The notes below the pieces were generated by a model. That model was not told where the DNA came from, made no database searches, and worked only from the letters and a program-made list of their open reading frames with translations. DNA of 57,341 bases. Source: Rhodospirillaceae bacterium (lineage in GTDB: Bacteria > Pseudomonadota > Alphaproteobacteria > Rhodospirillales > JABHCV01). A program made the position numbers and the translations under genes. The stretch spans positions 1-57,341 of the forward strand of contig JACNJU010000042.1 of the NCBI GenBank assembly GCA_014382375.1, written 5' to 3'. Shown in pieces: positions 25,001-34,083 of the stretch; position 1 is the stretch's first letter, and every line of letters begins with the position of its first letter.

Positions 25001-25231
25001 CTGATGCCCATGGTCACTGGCGTCAATATCGATTTCATCGCCCGGGAGGTCAGTGTTGGCGCACCATCCATGCAGTGGTGGTCACAACTATCGACGGCCA
25101 TTGTCTTCGGTCTTGGATTTGCCACTGTGCTGACGCTGGTGGTGACGCCGTGCGCGCTGATGATCAAGGACAATGTTCATGGCTGGCTGGAACACAGGCG
25201 TCAGGCAAAAGCCGTGCCGGGTAACATTTGA
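22067..25231 (+). CDS. RND family efflux permease
   Basis: A 1054-residue inner-membrane proton antiporter with the RND plan: one helix, a large periplasmic loop, six helices, repeated twice. Early motifs are DVPKEADPDINIPIVYVQM and RPMEQELRSIEGVKEMRATG. The fourth-helix motif LAVGMLVDGAIVVTEFADR retains one proton-relay aspartate but has Gly where many pumps have a second Asp, as in several RND subfamilies. GVIALAGIVVNNNIVLIDT is in the second half. The start at ATG 22067 overlaps the adaptor stop; an in-frame start at 21959 lies within the adaptor and is rejected. The substrate is unknown; drugs, lipophilic compounds or fatty acids are possible. Confidence 0.93.
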   Translation: MNAIIDAAVTHSRTVLAALVLILITGTKAYIDVPKEADPDINIPIVYVQMIHEGISPEDAERLLIRPMEQELRSIEGVKEMRATGYEGGASVTLEFDAGFDADKAMSDVRDKVDLAKPDLPDETEEPTVHEVNFSLFPVLLVTLAGEVPERTLLRLARDLKDEVESISTVLEVKIAGDREEMVEVLIDPVRVESYGLSPEQAVQLVAASNLLVAAGAQDTGHGRFSLKVPGLLETTKDIMGLPIRTDGDAVISFSDVAEIRRTFKDAESFARYDGHQALVLEVTKRTGENIIDTIENVRRVVHSARADWPESLKQAVKVGFAQDKSKDIRIMLNDLQNNVIAAILLVMVVVIAALGLRTAGLVGIAIPGSFLTGILVLTSFGMTINIVVLFGLILAVGMLVDGAIVVTEFADRKMIEGEPRRIAYALAAKRMSWPIIASTATTLAAFLPLVFWPGVVGEFMKFLPLTLLATLSASLLMALIFVPTLGAFIGKPGNADHEKMTLLAGSEHHDPEETGGFTGGYIHVLKIALNHPAKILMAALVLLVGVQVVYGTFGKGIEFFPEVEPDFAKIQVRARGNLSVYEMDRLMEEVEARVLEIGKEKGEFEGIYLRTGKEQNSQEAEDIIGIISLQFTDWQHRRKADQILDEIEARTADLVGIIIDRRKQESGPPVGKPVAIELSSRFPELLIPAVGTMLQGFHSIEGLINIEDSRPLPGIDWEMRVDRAQAMKFNASVDVVGRAIKMASTGIRLGGYRPNDADEEIDIQARYPVKYRTINQLDHIRINTASGRVPISNFVERIAKPRTGTVQRTDARRVMTVKSDVADGLLPADKVIELQAWLENADFDPRVDIAFKGEDEEQRQAQAFLGKAFMVALFIMAIILVTQFNSFYSALLILTAVIMSTIGVFIGLLVTGQPFGIVMSGVGVIALAGIVVNNNIVLIDTYDRLKETAETAREAILRTGAQRLRPVLLTTITTILGLMPMVTGVNIDFIAREVSVGAPSMQWWSQLSTAIVFGLGFATVLTLVVTPCALMIKDNVHGWLEHRRQAKAVPGNI

Positions 25232-25321
25232 CGCGAGCTTTGGGATGGATGGGCGCTTCCCGCTGTATAAGTAACGCGATAAGGTGTTTTGATGGACTTT
25301 TAATATAAAAAAGAAACACGA

Positions 25322-26905
25322 ATGCCCTTGCACCCGCCTTCTTCCGACATCCAGTCAATCAATTCCCTTGACCTGTTTCAAGCCTGCTTTGAAACAAGTG
25401 GCAGCATTATGGGGATATCGACCCTTGAGGATGGCCGCCAAATCGATGTCAACGAAGCCTGGCTTACCGCGTTTGGTTACAGCCGTGATGAAGTCATTGG
25501 TAAAACCATTGATGAAGTAAACATCTGGACAAGTCTCGATGATCGACGGGAAATTATCGGACGGCTTGAAAAAGACGGTTTCGTCAAGGATTTTGAGGCG
25601 ACCCTGCGAAACAAATCAGGGGAACCCGTTTATTGTGTGATGGCCATCTCGCAATTTGAGACGCAGACTGGATCCTACCTGCTGTTTTCCGCCCACGACC
25701 TGACAAAGGGAAAAATGCTGGAAGCGGAACTCAGAACCCTGACAACCAAGTATCGAGCCGCCACAAAGCAGGCCAAACTGGCTTACTGGCGCTGGTCGTT
25801 CAGCCAGCAAAAAATAACCGACTGGTCCGATAACTATAATGATATCAACAGCTTCAATGGAAATTTGCCGGTAACATATGAAGATATGCTCGATGTGATC
25901 CATCCGGACGACCAAGCCTTCGTTCTTGAAACATATGAAAAGGCGGATATCGGCCCGGAAGGCTTTGACGTTGAGTATCGAACCATCAATGACAAAGGAG
26001 AAGAGCATTGGCTAAGGGAACTTGCCGAGGTTGAATATGACGAAGCAGGAAAAGCCATCGCTCATATAGGATTTATTCAGGACATTACCGAAGCCAAAAA
26101 CGCCCGTGAACAATTAAACCTGTTGAATGCGGAATTGGAAAAACGCGTTCTGGAGCGTACTGAAGAGCTGAAAAATTCAAAGGAAGAGGCTGAAATAGCT
26201 AACCGTGCCAAATCAGAATTCCTGGCAAACATGAGCCATGAGTTGAGAACGCCACTGAATGCGATCATCGGCTTTGGCGAATTCCTGAAATACATGCCCA
26301 ATGATGATACGAGGGAAAACCGGGATCAATACGTTGATCACATCATCGATAGTGGCCGACATCTTCTTGGTTTGATTTCGGATATTCTCGATCTGGCAAA
26401 GGTCGAGGCGGGCTCGGTGAGGTTGGAATCAACAGATTTTTCGTTGTTTGAACGGATGGTCGAATGCTCGTCATTTATTGAAAACCAGGCCGAAGGGAAA
26501 GCCATCACTGTTGATATAAATAGCATATGTGATGGTGAAACAATTGTTCACGCAGACCCGGGTCGATTTCGCCAGGTCGTGATTAATATCTTGTCCAACG
26601 CCGTCAAATACACCCCGGATGGCGGCTCCATCACCATGACCTGCGAAAAGCGTTCAAAACAGGGCATGGGACGTTTGAGTATAAAGGATACGGGAACCGG
26701 CATCCCTGATGATTTTAAGCCATTTATTTTTCACCCCTTCGCACGCGACAGCGCGGGGGCCAATAAAATTGAGGGCACGGGTATTGGCTTATCGATTGCT
26801 CGCGAGCTGATTCTACTGATGAACGGGGACATTGGGTTTGAAAGCACCCCCGGTGAAGGTACGACTTTCTGGGTCGATATTCCTTTGGCGTCTATTAAAA
26901 AGTGA
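25322..26905 (+). CDS. PAS-domain sensor histidine kinase
   Basis: A 527-residue hybrid of two PAS units and a kinase core. PAS 1 spans about 18-130 (ACFETSGSIMGISTLEDGRQ, ending SAHDLTKG) and PAS 2 about 150-258 (WRWSFSQQKITDW, HPDDQAFVLETYEKA, GFIQDITEAK). A coiled coil follows at 258-295. The H box ANMSHELRTPLNA has His306, then N box NILSNAVKYTPD, G1 DTGTGIPD and G2 GTGIGLSIARELI. No transmembrane helix is seen, so it is cytoplasmic. It lies 90 bases after the RND gene and has no adjacent response regulator. The signal is unknown. Confidence 0.93.
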   Translation: MPLHPPSSDIQSINSLDLFQACFETSGSIMGISTLEDGRQIDVNEAWLTAFGYSRDEVIGKTIDEVNIWTSLDDRREIIGRLEKDGFVKDFEATLRNKSGEPVYCVMAISQFETQTGSYLLFSAHDLTKGKMLEAELRTLTTKYRAATKQAKLAYWRWSFSQQKITDWSDNYNDINSFNGNLPVTYEDMLDVIHPDDQAFVLETYEKADIGPEGFDVEYRTINDKGEEHWLRELAEVEYDEAGKAIAHIGFIQDITEAKNAREQLNLLNAELEKRVLERTEELKNSKEEAEIANRAKSEFLANMSHELRTPLNAIIGFGEFLKYMPNDDTRENRDQYVDHIIDSGRHLLGLISDILDLAKVEAGSVRLESTDFSLFERMVECSSFIENQAEGKAITVDINSICDGETIVHADPGRFRQVVINILSNAVKYTPDGGSITMTCEKRSKQGMGRLSIKDTGTGIPDDFKPFIFHPFARDSAGANKIEGTGIGLSIARELILLMNGDIGFESTPGEGTTFWVDIPLASIKK

Positions 26906-26907
26906 TT

Positions 26908-27543
26908 TTAATTCCCTGCCAGTTTGTCGCCATCGCCCGGGCGAACCATGGAAAAAACGCTCTCCACACAGGCATAGTCTTTGTAGCCAAGCCTTGAGAT
27001 TAATTTCAGTTTTGTATTGTCGATCATGCCATCCGTGAGCACGGCTTCGTCGATGTGGATGCCGACCACCAGGCCGATGACCATGGTATTGGGCTGATCC
27101 GGGTTATTGGTGGCAAGGTCGATGATGTCGACCAGTGTGCATTCCATGTTAATCGGCGATTGACCAATTCTGGGTGGTTTAACCAATTGGGACGGTTCGG
27201 GTGTCAGGCCAGCCAAGATAAATTCGTCCTCATCGGGCCGGGCTGGCTGGCTGGTGATATTCATGGCTTCGCGCAAGTCCCAGGTGGCGACATTGACAAC
27301 AAATTCGCCGCCCTGACGAATGTTCGTCAGGGTGTCCTTGGGGCCATGGGGCTGAGTGCCGTTGGTGCTGTACATGACCTGCGGCGGGCTTGAGGCGACT
27401 CCATTGAAAAAACTGTAGGGTGCGATGTTGGTGATGCCAGCAGCGCTGATCGTTGAAATCCAGCCAATCGGTCTGGGGGCAACACAGGCCTTGAAAGGAT
27501 CATGAGGTAAGTTGTGATCATTGGTGCTAGTGTGATAAAACAC
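26908..27543 (-). CDS. flavin reductase family protein (FMN-binding split barrel)
   Basis: A 212-residue protein of the flavin reductase / DIM6-NTAB family. It shows PRPIGWISTISAAGITNIAPYSFFNGVASSPPQVM, the FMN-binding core, followed by DTLTNIRQGGEFVVNVATWDL. It would reduce FMN with NAD(P)H for a partner oxygenase or act as a flavoprotein itself. I place the start at the GTG at 27543, because AAGGA lies 6 bases upstream and the protein then begins MFYHTSTNDHNLPHDPF; longer in-frame starts at 27585 and 27612 overlap the divergent VOC gene. Partner unknown. Confidence 0.87.
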   Translation of the reverse strand: MFYHTSTNDHNLPHDPFKACVAPRPIGWISTISAAGITNIAPYSFFNGVASSPPQVMYSTNGTQPHGPKDTLTNIRQGGEFVVNVATWDLREAMNITSQPARPDEDEFILAGLTPEPSQLVKPPRIGQSPINMECTLVDIIDLATNNPDQPNTMVIGLVVGIHIDEAVLTDGMIDNTKLKLISRLGYKDYACVESVFSMVRPGDGDKLAGN

Positions 27544-27589
27544 ATTGGTTCCTTGCAAAAATGTTAAGACGTCAAGGGGGATCATACAG

Positions 27590-28063
27590 ATGATCAAAGG
27601 CTTGCACCACAATGCGTACCGCTGCCGGGATTCGGAAGAAACCCGCGCCTTTTACGAGGACTTCCTCGAACTGCCACTGGCCGATGCCTTTCCTATCAGG
27701 GAAACCAAAACCGGTCACATGACCCATGCGTTACACAGCTTTTTCAGGCTAGGCGATGGTTCCTTTCTGGCCTTCTTTGAAGTCCCTGATACACCGTTTG
27801 ACTTTAAAGAGCAGCATGATTACGACCTGCACATTGCCCTCGAGGTTGACGAGAAAACGATGGATAGGATGTTCGCCAAAGGCAAGGACGCCGGGTTGGA
27901 GACACGCGGTGTGGCCGATCACGGTTTTATCCGCTCAATCTATTTCCGCGATCCCAACGGTTATGTCATCGAGCTTACAACACCGGTTGAAGGTTCCACA
28001 CAACGGACTGAAAAAGAAGCGCACGAAGCGCTGGCCCGCTGGCAGGACAGCAAGAATTCGTAG
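27590..28063 (+). CDS. VOC family protein (extradiol dioxygenase/glyoxalase-like)
   Basis: A 157-residue single VOC unit with plausible metal ligands: a histidine in KGLHHNAYRC, another in YDLHIALEV and a glutamate in GYVIELTTPV. Other signs are RAFYEDFLELPL and YFRDPNGYVIEL. This is the ligand set of metal-dependent glyoxalases and ring-cleaving dioxygenases. Start ATG 27590 has AGGGGG upstream. It is divergent from the flavin reductase and ends 1 base before the convergent pssA stop. Reaction unknown. Confidence 0.82.
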   Translation: MIKGLHHNAYRCRDSEETRAFYEDFLELPLADAFPIRETKTGHMTHALHSFFRLGDGSFLAFFEVPDTPFDFKEQHDYDLHIALEVDEKTMDRMFAKGKDAGLETRGVADHGFIRSIYFRDPNGYVIELTTPVEGSTQRTEKEAHEALARWQDSKNS

Positions 28064-28064
28064 T

Positions 28065-28853
28065 TCAGGACGGTTCGCTGTCCCCAGAATTATCTTCGGG
28101 TAAGGGGCTTTCAGCCATTTTTTTGCGATACATTTTCACACTGAACGGAATGGTCGCCAGATAGACCAGAAGAACACACGACAGGGTCGTCCACGGTGCG
28201 CTGACCAGGGCGGTGATAATGACGCCAACAATAATCATCGCCGGGACGACTTGATTTGAAGGCACCTTGATTTTTTTAAACGAAAAAGTCGGAATGGAAC
28301 TGACGACCAGGGCGGCGACGCCGATCAGAAAAAACGAGACCACCACCGGCTGGCGGAAAAATTCATCACCAAACTGAAACGACAGGATCATCGGCGTTAA
28401 CACCAGCCCGGCAGCGGCCGGGGCGGGGGTTCCGGCGAAGAAGTTTTTCGTCCACGACGGCATGTCTTCATCTTCAAGCATGGTATTGAAGCGGGCTAGC
28501 CTGAGCGCCATGGAAATGGTGAACAACAACGCCAGCATCCAGCCAAAACGACCGGCATCCTGCATCGCCCACAAGTACAGCATCATCGCCGGGGCGACCC
28601 CGAAACTAAGGAAATCGGCCAGCGAGTCGAGTTCAGCACCAAATTTGCTGGCCCCTTTGAGAATACGGGCGATACGACCGTCCAGGGCATCAAGGATGGC
28701 GGCGGCGAGTATGGCCAGGGCGGCAGGTTCCCACCTGTCATCAAGGCCGAAGCGGATCGCCGACATGCCGGCAGAAATTGCCAGAATGGTCAGGAAGTTG
28801 GGAATCATCTTGTTGATATGAAGCCACTCGGGCCGTTTACGGCGACCAGCCAT
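28065..28853 (-). CDS. pssA: CDP-diacylglycerol-serine O-phosphatidyltransferase
   Basis: A 262-residue membrane protein with the CDP-alcohol phosphotransferase signature DALDGRIARILKGASKFG followed by ELDSLADFLSFG, carrying all catalytic aspartates. Several hydrophobic helices surround it. It condenses CDP-diacylglycerol and serine to phosphatidylserine in the inner membrane, the first committed step to phosphatidylethanolamine. It follows psd by 11 bases on the same strand, and the two enzymes act in sequence. Start ATG at 28853. Confidence 0.95.
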   Translation of the reverse strand: MAGRRKRPEWLHINKMIPNFLTILAISAGMSAIRFGLDDRWEPAALAILAAAILDALDGRIARILKGASKFGAELDSLADFLSFGVAPAMMLYLWAMQDAGRFGWMLALLFTISMALRLARFNTMLEDEDMPSWTKNFFAGTPAPAAAGLVLTPMILSFQFGDEFFRQPVVVSFFLIGVAALVVSSIPTFSFKKIKVPSNQVVPAMIIVGVIITALVSAPWTTLSCVLLVYLATIPFSVKMYRKKMAESPLPEDNSGDSEPS

Positions 28854-28864
28854 GATTTTTCCCT

Positions 28865-29551
28865 TTAACGAACAGCACCAGTGCGCGCCGCCTCGGAGGC
28901 GTTCACATCGGCGATAATGGTTTCGGCGGCGATGGTGGTTTGACCGACGCAGACCAGCGGTTCGACACCCTTGGGCAGATAGACATCGACACGGCTGCCG
29001 AAGCGGATCAGGCCGAAGCGTTCGCCAGCGGTGACGTTCTGGCCTTCTATGATGTCACATTTGATGCGTCTGGCGACCAGTCCTGCAATCTGCACGAAAG
29101 CGATGTCGTGATCATCGGGTGTCTTCATGCGGATGCTCATGCGTTCGTTGAATTCACTGGCCTTGTCCAGGGATGCATTAAAAAAACGACCGGGACGGTA
29201 GGACACCCGGCTGATGGTTCCATCCATGGGAACCCGGTTCACATGCACATTAAAGACATTCATAAAGACGCAGACGCGGGCTCTTTCTTCGTCCCCCATG
29301 TCCAGTTCGGGGGGTGGTACGGCACTGTCTATTAATTGGACGACACCATCGGCAGGGCTGATCACCAAACCGCCCCGGGTCGGGCTGATCCGGTCGGGAT
29401 CGCGAAAGAAGTAGGCGCACCACGCGGTTAAAATCACACCAATCCAGCCGACCGGCTCGGCCAGCATAAACAGGCCGACGGTGGCGGCTGCGAACAGGCC
29501 GATAAAAGGCCACCCTGCAGGGTTGATCGGAACCAAGACGATCTTCAGCAA
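28865..29551 (-). CDS. psd: phosphatidylserine decarboxylase (short proenzyme type)
   Basis: A 228-residue short-form decarboxylase. Two N-terminal hydrophobic segments precede the catalytic half. The Ser of [13 protein letters not shown] near the C-terminus is the site of self-cleavage that makes the pyruvoyl group. [16 protein letters not shown] and [20 protein letters not shown] are typical. It converts phosphatidylserine to phosphatidylethanolamine and is directly upstream of pssA. The FGS in place of the LGST of the long enzymes is normal for this class. Confidence 0.95.
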   Translation of the reverse strand: MLKIVLVPINPAGWPFIGLFAAATVGLFMLAEPVGWIGVILTAWCAYFFRDPDRISPTRGGLVISPADGVVQLIDSAVPPPELDMGDEERARVCVFMNVFNVHVNRVPMDGTISRVSYRPGRFFNASLDKASEFNERMSIRMKTPDDHDIAFVQIAGLVARRIKCDIIEGQNVTAGERFGLIRFGSRVDVYLPKGVEPLVCVGQTTIAAETIIADVNASEAARTGAVR

Positions 29552-29593
29552 ATCAGTATCTTCCTTTTAAAAAAATAAATCTCGCCATCCAGA

Positions 29594-30586
29594 TTACTGG
29601 TTTTCGGGTAATTTGAAAATCTGGCCGGGATAAATAAGATCCGGGTTGCCAATCTGGTCCTTGTTGGCTTCATAAATAATCGTGTAGTTAATCCCCTTAC
29701 CATAGCTGGAGCGGGCAATACGCCACAGGCTGTTACCCGGTTGAACGACGAAGGTGCCTTCCTTCATCTCTTCTTTCATCGGCTCAGCGCGCGAGAACGG
29801 AAATTCGACCCGCTGAATGACCTTGCTGGCGTTATCAACCTGATCGGCGCGCAGGGTATAAAGGCCGGGTTTTACCGGATCATCCGGGTTCATGGACCAG
29901 TTGCCGCTGCCCTGACCCTTGTCGGGGCCGGTTTTGGCATGGCCGATAAAGCGATTATCAAGATAGATCTGAATGGTCGCGCCTGGTTCGGCGCTGCCGC
30001 TGATGGAAAGGCTGCCTTTATCGTCATAGTCGACGGCGTCAACGCTTAACTTAATATTGCCGCTTCCACCGGGTTTTTGCAGCACTGTGGTGGTCCCGTC
30101 CGGGTTCATTTTCATGGCCAGAACCTGGCTGTCACCAGTTCGTCCGGCGATATCATAGCCATTTTCGGGAACGATAACGACGACGTCTTCAAGCGACATC
30201 ACCGGGTCTCGCGAATCGACCAGCATTTTCAGGCGCAGGGTATGGGTGCCGGGTTTCAGGGGTTTTTCGGGGACAAACACCCATTCGCCGCGGTCATCGG
30301 CCTGAACGCGTCCGAATTCAACATCGTTATCAAGATTGATAACGGTGCTTGACGGCATGGCACGTCCGGCAATAACCGTGTCACCATTTGGGTTCACCCG
30401 CACAACATCGAAGGTTGGCGGGTCAAGTTTGGTTTGTTCCGCCGGTTGGGGTGCGGTTTCAGGTTTCGTCGCCTGAACAGCCGGGGGCGGCGCTTCCTCG
30501 GATTGCTGGGGCATGAAATTCAGGCCAATAGCCACCGCGATAGCAATGAAGCCGAGCACAGCAATAATAATAAAGGGCCTGTTCAA
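29594..30586 (-). CDS. LysM and Ig-like domain envelope protein
   Basis: A 330-residue protein anchored by an N-terminal helix (about 4-24). A Pro/Ala/Glu/Thr linker (about 28-55) follows, then two beta-sandwich Ig-like units (about 58-140 and 185-270, each ending in phrases such as LKPGTHTLRL and VKPGLYTLRAD). The C-terminal LysM domain begins GTFVVQPGNSLWRIARSSYG. LysM binds peptidoglycan, so it is probably a periplasmic cell-wall protein. It sits 42 bases upstream of psd on the same strand and could share its transcript. Function otherwise unknown. Confidence 0.85.
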   Translation of the reverse strand: MNRPFIIIAVLGFIAIAVAIGLNFMPQQSEEAPPPAVQATKPETAPQPAEQTKLDPPTFDVVRVNPNGDTVIAGRAMPSSTVINLDNDVEFGRVQADDRGEWVFVPEKPLKPGTHTLRLKMLVDSRDPVMSLEDVVVIVPENGYDIAGRTGDSQVLAMKMNPDGTTTVLQKPGGSGNIKLSVDAVDYDDKGSLSISGSAEPGATIQIYLDNRFIGHAKTGPDKGQGSGNWSMNPDDPVKPGLYTLRADQVDNASKVIQRVEFPFSRAEPMKEEMKEGTFVVQPGNSLWRIARSSYGKGINYTIIYEANKDQIGNPDLIYPGQIFKLPENQ

Positions 30587-30672
30587 AGCTTTCCCCTGAG
30601 TAAAATTTCAGTCGCGAATCAGTAGGCTAGATTAGTACGGGGCTGGTTCAGGTGCAACATGAGGGTCGAAAC

Positions 30673-31656
30673 TCAATACAGGTTGCCCGCGCCTGTTTTC
30701 TTTTTCTTATTGACCAGATTCCGGATTGCCCGCAGGCTACGCAGGTAAACGATGACAGCCGCCTGATCATCCTTCGTCCATTTCGAGGTCGTGTTGGTGA
30801 CGTTTTCAGCCATGCCGCCGCCAACAAAATCACCATCCGGCAACATGCCGATTGAAAACAGCGCTTTAAGGTCCGCATCCGACCATTTGCCAATGCCGGT
30901 TTCCTTATCCGGGGTGATGTTGGGCATGGTCTCGCCGCCGGGGCCATCTTTGGTTCCCGACATGTGCAGATGGCGCTGAAAACCACCAAGTTGGTCGCGC
31001 GGGGTATGACATTCCCCACAATGACCCAGCGCCTCGACGAGATAGGCACCGCGGTTCCAGACATTCCCGCGCTCCGGCACCAGCGGCATTGTTCCGGCGC
31101 TGAAGTTGACCACTTTCCACGGCCCGACCATGAAGCGCGAACCAAAAACCAGCCCCGCCTGATGTTCCTTGTTGGCGACGGCGACGGGGGGGAGGGAAAA
31201 GATATAGGCCTTGATATCGAGAATATCGGCGTCGGTCATCCTGCTGTAGGACGTATAGGGAAAGACCGGAAAGTAATGTTCGTCTTTGGGGTTTTTGCCA
31301 AAACGCAGGGCGCGCAGGAAATCAGCGTCGCTCCACTTGCCAATGCCAAATTCCTTATCGGCGGTGACGTTGGGGCTGAAATAGACACCGAACGGGGTTT
31401 TCAGCTCACGACCACCGGCAAGCGGCGCGCCTTTATTCTTTTTGTCCGTGTGACAGCCCAGACAACCGGCAACATCGAACAGGTAACGTCCACGCTCAAT
31501 GTGTTCAGCCGATTGGGTCGCCAAAAGGTTTGATGGAAGCGCCAAAATCAGCGCCCCCACCAGAAGCCATGTGCGAATGTTAATTCTCTTTTTTCTTGCG
31601 GAAATTTTCGTGACAGCCTTTGCACGATTTACCAAGCGCCGCGAAGGCTGGGCCAA
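30673..31656 (-). CDS. diheme cytochrome c
   Basis: A secreted cytochrome c with two heme motifs, CLGCH in VAGCLGCHTDKKNKGAPLAGG and CGECH in GHCGECHTPRDQLGG, and repeated distal parts (NVTADKEFGIGKWSDADFLRAL, NITPDKETGIGKWSDADLKALF). It resembles the cytochrome subunits of periplasmic alcohol or nicotinate dehydrogenases. The start is uncertain. The longest frame begins at a TTG (31656) inside the cytochrome c' gene, with a long basic n-region and a hydrophobic core TWLLVGALILALPSNLLA. No in-frame ATG lies near the signal peptide. It overlaps the cytochrome c' gene by 77 bases, and the pair probably forms an operon. Electron donor unknown. Confidence 0.85.
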   Translation of the reverse strand: MAQPSRRLVNRAKAVTKISARKKRINIRTWLLVGALILALPSNLLATQSAEHIERGRYLFDVAGCLGCHTDKKNKGAPLAGGRELKTPFGVYFSPNVTADKEFGIGKWSDADFLRALRFGKNPKDEHYFPVFPYTSYSRMTDADILDIKAYIFSLPPVAVANKEHQAGLVFGSRFMVGPWKVVNFSAGTMPLVPERGNVWNRGAYLVEALGHCGECHTPRDQLGGFQRHLHMSGTKDGPGGETMPNITPDKETGIGKWSDADLKALFSIGMLPDGDFVGGGMAENVTNTTSKWTKDDQAAVIVYLRSLRAIRNLVNKKKKTGAGNLY

Positions 31657-32041
31657 AGGTGCCCATGTCGAAATCGTGGACGACTTTGGACAAATTCAAA
31701 GCGGCAGCCTGATAGGCGGCGACGGCCATGGTGAAGTCAGCAGGTTTTTCCCAAATCGTTAAAAGAGCTGCAGTTTCGCCGAAATCAGAACCTTTCGGAA
31801 AAAGGTGTGGCACGACTTTCGACAGCTCATACATGGTGTGGGCAAGCGGATCTGCGTGACTGGAAGGGGCTTCCCCTTTCAGGACAGCGGCCAGTCCGCC
31901 CATGGTGCCACCAACGGCTTTCATCACCGATTGGCGGAATTTGATTTCATGCTGGTCGGCACGGGCGCTTTGTCCCAGGCTGACGCTTAAAATAACCGCT
32001 GCGATAGTTGCGATAAAAACACTGCGAATGGTTATGGTCAT
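31580..32041 (-). CDS. cytochrome c' (class II cytochrome c)
   Basis: A 153-residue periplasmic protein with a clear signal peptide (residues 1-28, ending SARADQHE). It has a four-helix bundle and a single C-terminal heme motif CKGCH in GKSCKGCHENFRKK, as in cytochrome c'. The start of the mature part, IKFRQSVMKAVGGTMGGL, is typical. Such proteins bind NO and protect against nitrosative stress. It lies directly upstream of, and overlaps, a diheme cytochrome c gene. The divergent LOG gene begins 165 bases away. Confidence 0.92.
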   Translation of the reverse strand: MTITIRSVFIATIAAVILSVSLGQSARADQHEIKFRQSVMKAVGGTMGGLAAVLKGEAPSSHADPLAHTMYELSKVVPHLFPKGSDFGETAALLTIWEKPADFTMAVAAYQAAALNLSKVVHDFDMGTFGPAFAALGKSCKGCHENFRKKKEN

Positions 32042-32206
32042 TTGAATTCACCCTTAATATAGGTTTTCAGTTCATCTCCCCGTAGGTGTTTGGAATTTCA
32101 CCTTTTTCCTGACTTCAAAACAAGCTTTATTGTCACCGATAACAAACAAGTGACCAGCGATCAACACAGTAATGGACATTTTACCGAGCAGGAGTATTTT
32201 GTAAGG

Positions 32207-32791
32207 ATGACTGAAATATCCACTCTTTGCGTTTTCTGCGGATCGCGCGCCGGGCTTGATCTGGCCCATGAAACCGCCGCCCGCCGCCTTGGTCACGCCA
32301 TCGCCGATCGGGGCATTCGCCTGGTTTATGGTGGTGGCGATATCGGCCTGATGAGTATTCTCGCCCGCGCGGCACTGGAAAACGGTGGTCATGTCACCGG
32401 CATTATCCCGAAATTCATCCAGAAATTTGAAGTCGGCAACCCGGGCCTGAGTGAACTGTTTGTTGTCGAGAGTATGCACGAGCGAAAAGCCCTGATGTTT
32501 GAAAAGTCAGACGGCTTTGTTTCCCTTCCCGGTGGTCTAGGAACCCTTGATGAAACCATCGAGATGATTACCTGGAAACAATTGCAACAACACAGGAAGC
32601 CGATTGTGCTGGTTGACATCAATCATTACTGGCGGACACTTTTGGAGCTTGTTCAGTCTGTTGTCGATAGTGGTTACGGTCATCACGGCATCGCCGATCT
32701 GTTCAGTGTCGTTGATGATGTGGACAGGGTTTTCGACGCCCTTGCAGCGGCCCCCGAACCGGATATCGAAGTCCTGACCAGTCACCTTTAG
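32207..32791 (+). CDS. LOG family protein (TIGR00730, Rossmann-fold nucleosidase)
   Basis: A 194-residue protein of the lonely-guy family with STLCVFCGSRAG at the start, YGGGDIGLMSILARAAL, MHERKALMFEKSDGFVSLPGG and GLGTLDETIEMITWKQL. The PGGxGTxxE motif is the catalytic and nucleotide-binding signature. Plant and some bacterial members release cytokinin bases from ribotides; in bacteria many act on AMP-like nucleotides. I chose ATG 32207, since a longer in-frame start at 32090 adds residues without family similarity. It is followed after 23 bases by icd. Confidence 0.9.
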   Translation: MTEISTLCVFCGSRAGLDLAHETAARRLGHAIADRGIRLVYGGGDIGLMSILARAALENGGHVTGIIPKFIQKFEVGNPGLSELFVVESMHERKALMFEKSDGFVSLPGGLGTLDETIEMITWKQLQQHRKPIVLVDINHYWRTLLELVQSVVDSGYGHHGIADLFSVVDDVDRVFDALAAAPEPDIEVLTSHL

Positions 32792-32814
32792 ATTTTTAAT
32801 TGGAGAAAGCAGCC

Positions 32815-34029
32815 ATGGCAAAGATCAAGGTCGCAAATCCTGTTGTCGAGCTTGACGGTGATGAAATGACCCGCATCATCTGGGCCTTCATCAAGGGCAA
32901 GTTGATCCTGCCCTATCTGGACGTCGATTTGAAATATTACGACCTGTCCGTCGAAAAACGTGACGAGACCAATGACCAGATCACCATTGATGCCGCCAAC
33001 GCTATCAAGCAGTACGGTGTTGGCGTTAAATGCGCCACCATCACGCCTGATGAAGGGCGCGTTGAAGAATTTGACCTGAAGGAAATGTGGCGCTCACCCA
33101 ACGGCACCATCCGCAACATTCTCGGCGGTACGGTTTTCCGACAGCCGATTATTTGCGACAACGTGCCGCGGCTGGTTCCGGGCTGGACCAAACCCATCGT
33201 CATTGGCCGTCACGCCTTTGGGGACCAGTACCGGGCCACCGACATGGTTGTCGACAGGCCCGGTGCGCTGACCATGACCTTTACCCCGGCCGATGGTTCT
33301 GAGCCGACCGAGCATACGGTGTTTGATTTCCCCGCAGGTGGCGTCGCCATGTCCATGTACAACCTTGATGAGTCCATTCGTGGTTTCGCCCGCGCCTGCA
33401 TGAATTATGGCCTTAATCTTGGCTGGCCGGTGTATCTGTCGACCAAGAACACGATCCTGAAAAAATATGACGGGCGCTTTAAGGACCTGTTTCAGGAAAT
33501 TTTCGATGCCGAATTTAAAGACAAATTCACCGCTGCCGGAATTATTTACGAACACCGACTGATCGACGATATGGTCGCCTCGGCCATGAAGTGGGAAGGC
33601 GGCTATGTGTGGGCCTGCAAGAACTACGATGGCGACGTGCAATCCGATACCGTCGCCCAAGGATTTGGCTCGCTCGGCTTGATGACCTCGGTCTTGATGA
33701 CACCCGATGGCGACTGCGTCGAAGCTGAAGCCGCCCACGGCACGGTTACCCGCCACTACCGTATGCACCAGCAGGGAAGGGAAACCTCGACCAACCCGAT
33801 CGCCTCAATATTTGCCTGGACCCGCGCCCTGCACTACCGCGGTGAATTTGACAGCACCCCCCAGGTTACGGATTTTGCCGACACGCTCGAGAAAGTTTGC
33901 ATCGAAACCGTAGAGGCCGGTTTCATGACCAAAGACCTGGCCCTGCTGATCGGGCCGGAACAAGGCTGGATGACAACCCAGAACTTCCTTGCCAAACTGG
34001 ACGAGAATTTGCAAAAGGCGATGGGGTGA
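32815..34029 (+). CDS. icd: isocitrate dehydrogenase, NADP-dependent, homodimeric
   Basis: A 404-residue enzyme of the eukaryote-like NADP-IDH subfamily. It decarboxylates isocitrate to 2-oxoglutarate. Family motifs are [18 protein letters not shown] at the start, [19 protein letters not shown] (substrate site), [21 protein letters not shown] and [17 protein letters not shown]. The start at ATG 32815 has GGAG 8 bases upstream; the in-frame GTG or ATG further up (32800) is not needed. A convergent second, unrelated IDH lies 360 bases downstream, which is unusual. Confidence 0.96.
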   Translation: MAKIKVANPVVELDGDEMTRIIWAFIKGKLILPYLDVDLKYYDLSVEKRDETNDQITIDAANAIKQYGVGVKCATITPDEGRVEEFDLKEMWRSPNGTIRNILGGTVFRQPIICDNVPRLVPGWTKPIVIGRHAFGDQYRATDMVVDRPGALTMTFTPADGSEPTEHTVFDFPAGGVAMSMYNLDESIRGFARACMNYGLNLGWPVYLSTKNTILKKYDGRFKDLFQEIFDAEFKDKFTAAGIIYEHRLIDDMVASAMKWEGGYVWACKNYDGDVQSDTVAQGFGSLGLMTSVLMTPDGDCVEAEAAHGTVTRHYRMHQQGRETSTNPIASIFAWTRALHYRGEFDSTPQVTDFADTLEKVCIETVEAGFMTKDLALLIGPEQGWMTTQNFLAKLDENLQKAMG

Positions 34030-34083
34030 GGGCTGGAGGCACTTTTAGATGAATTTAAAATCTATTTTGTGGGAGAGTTCCAG

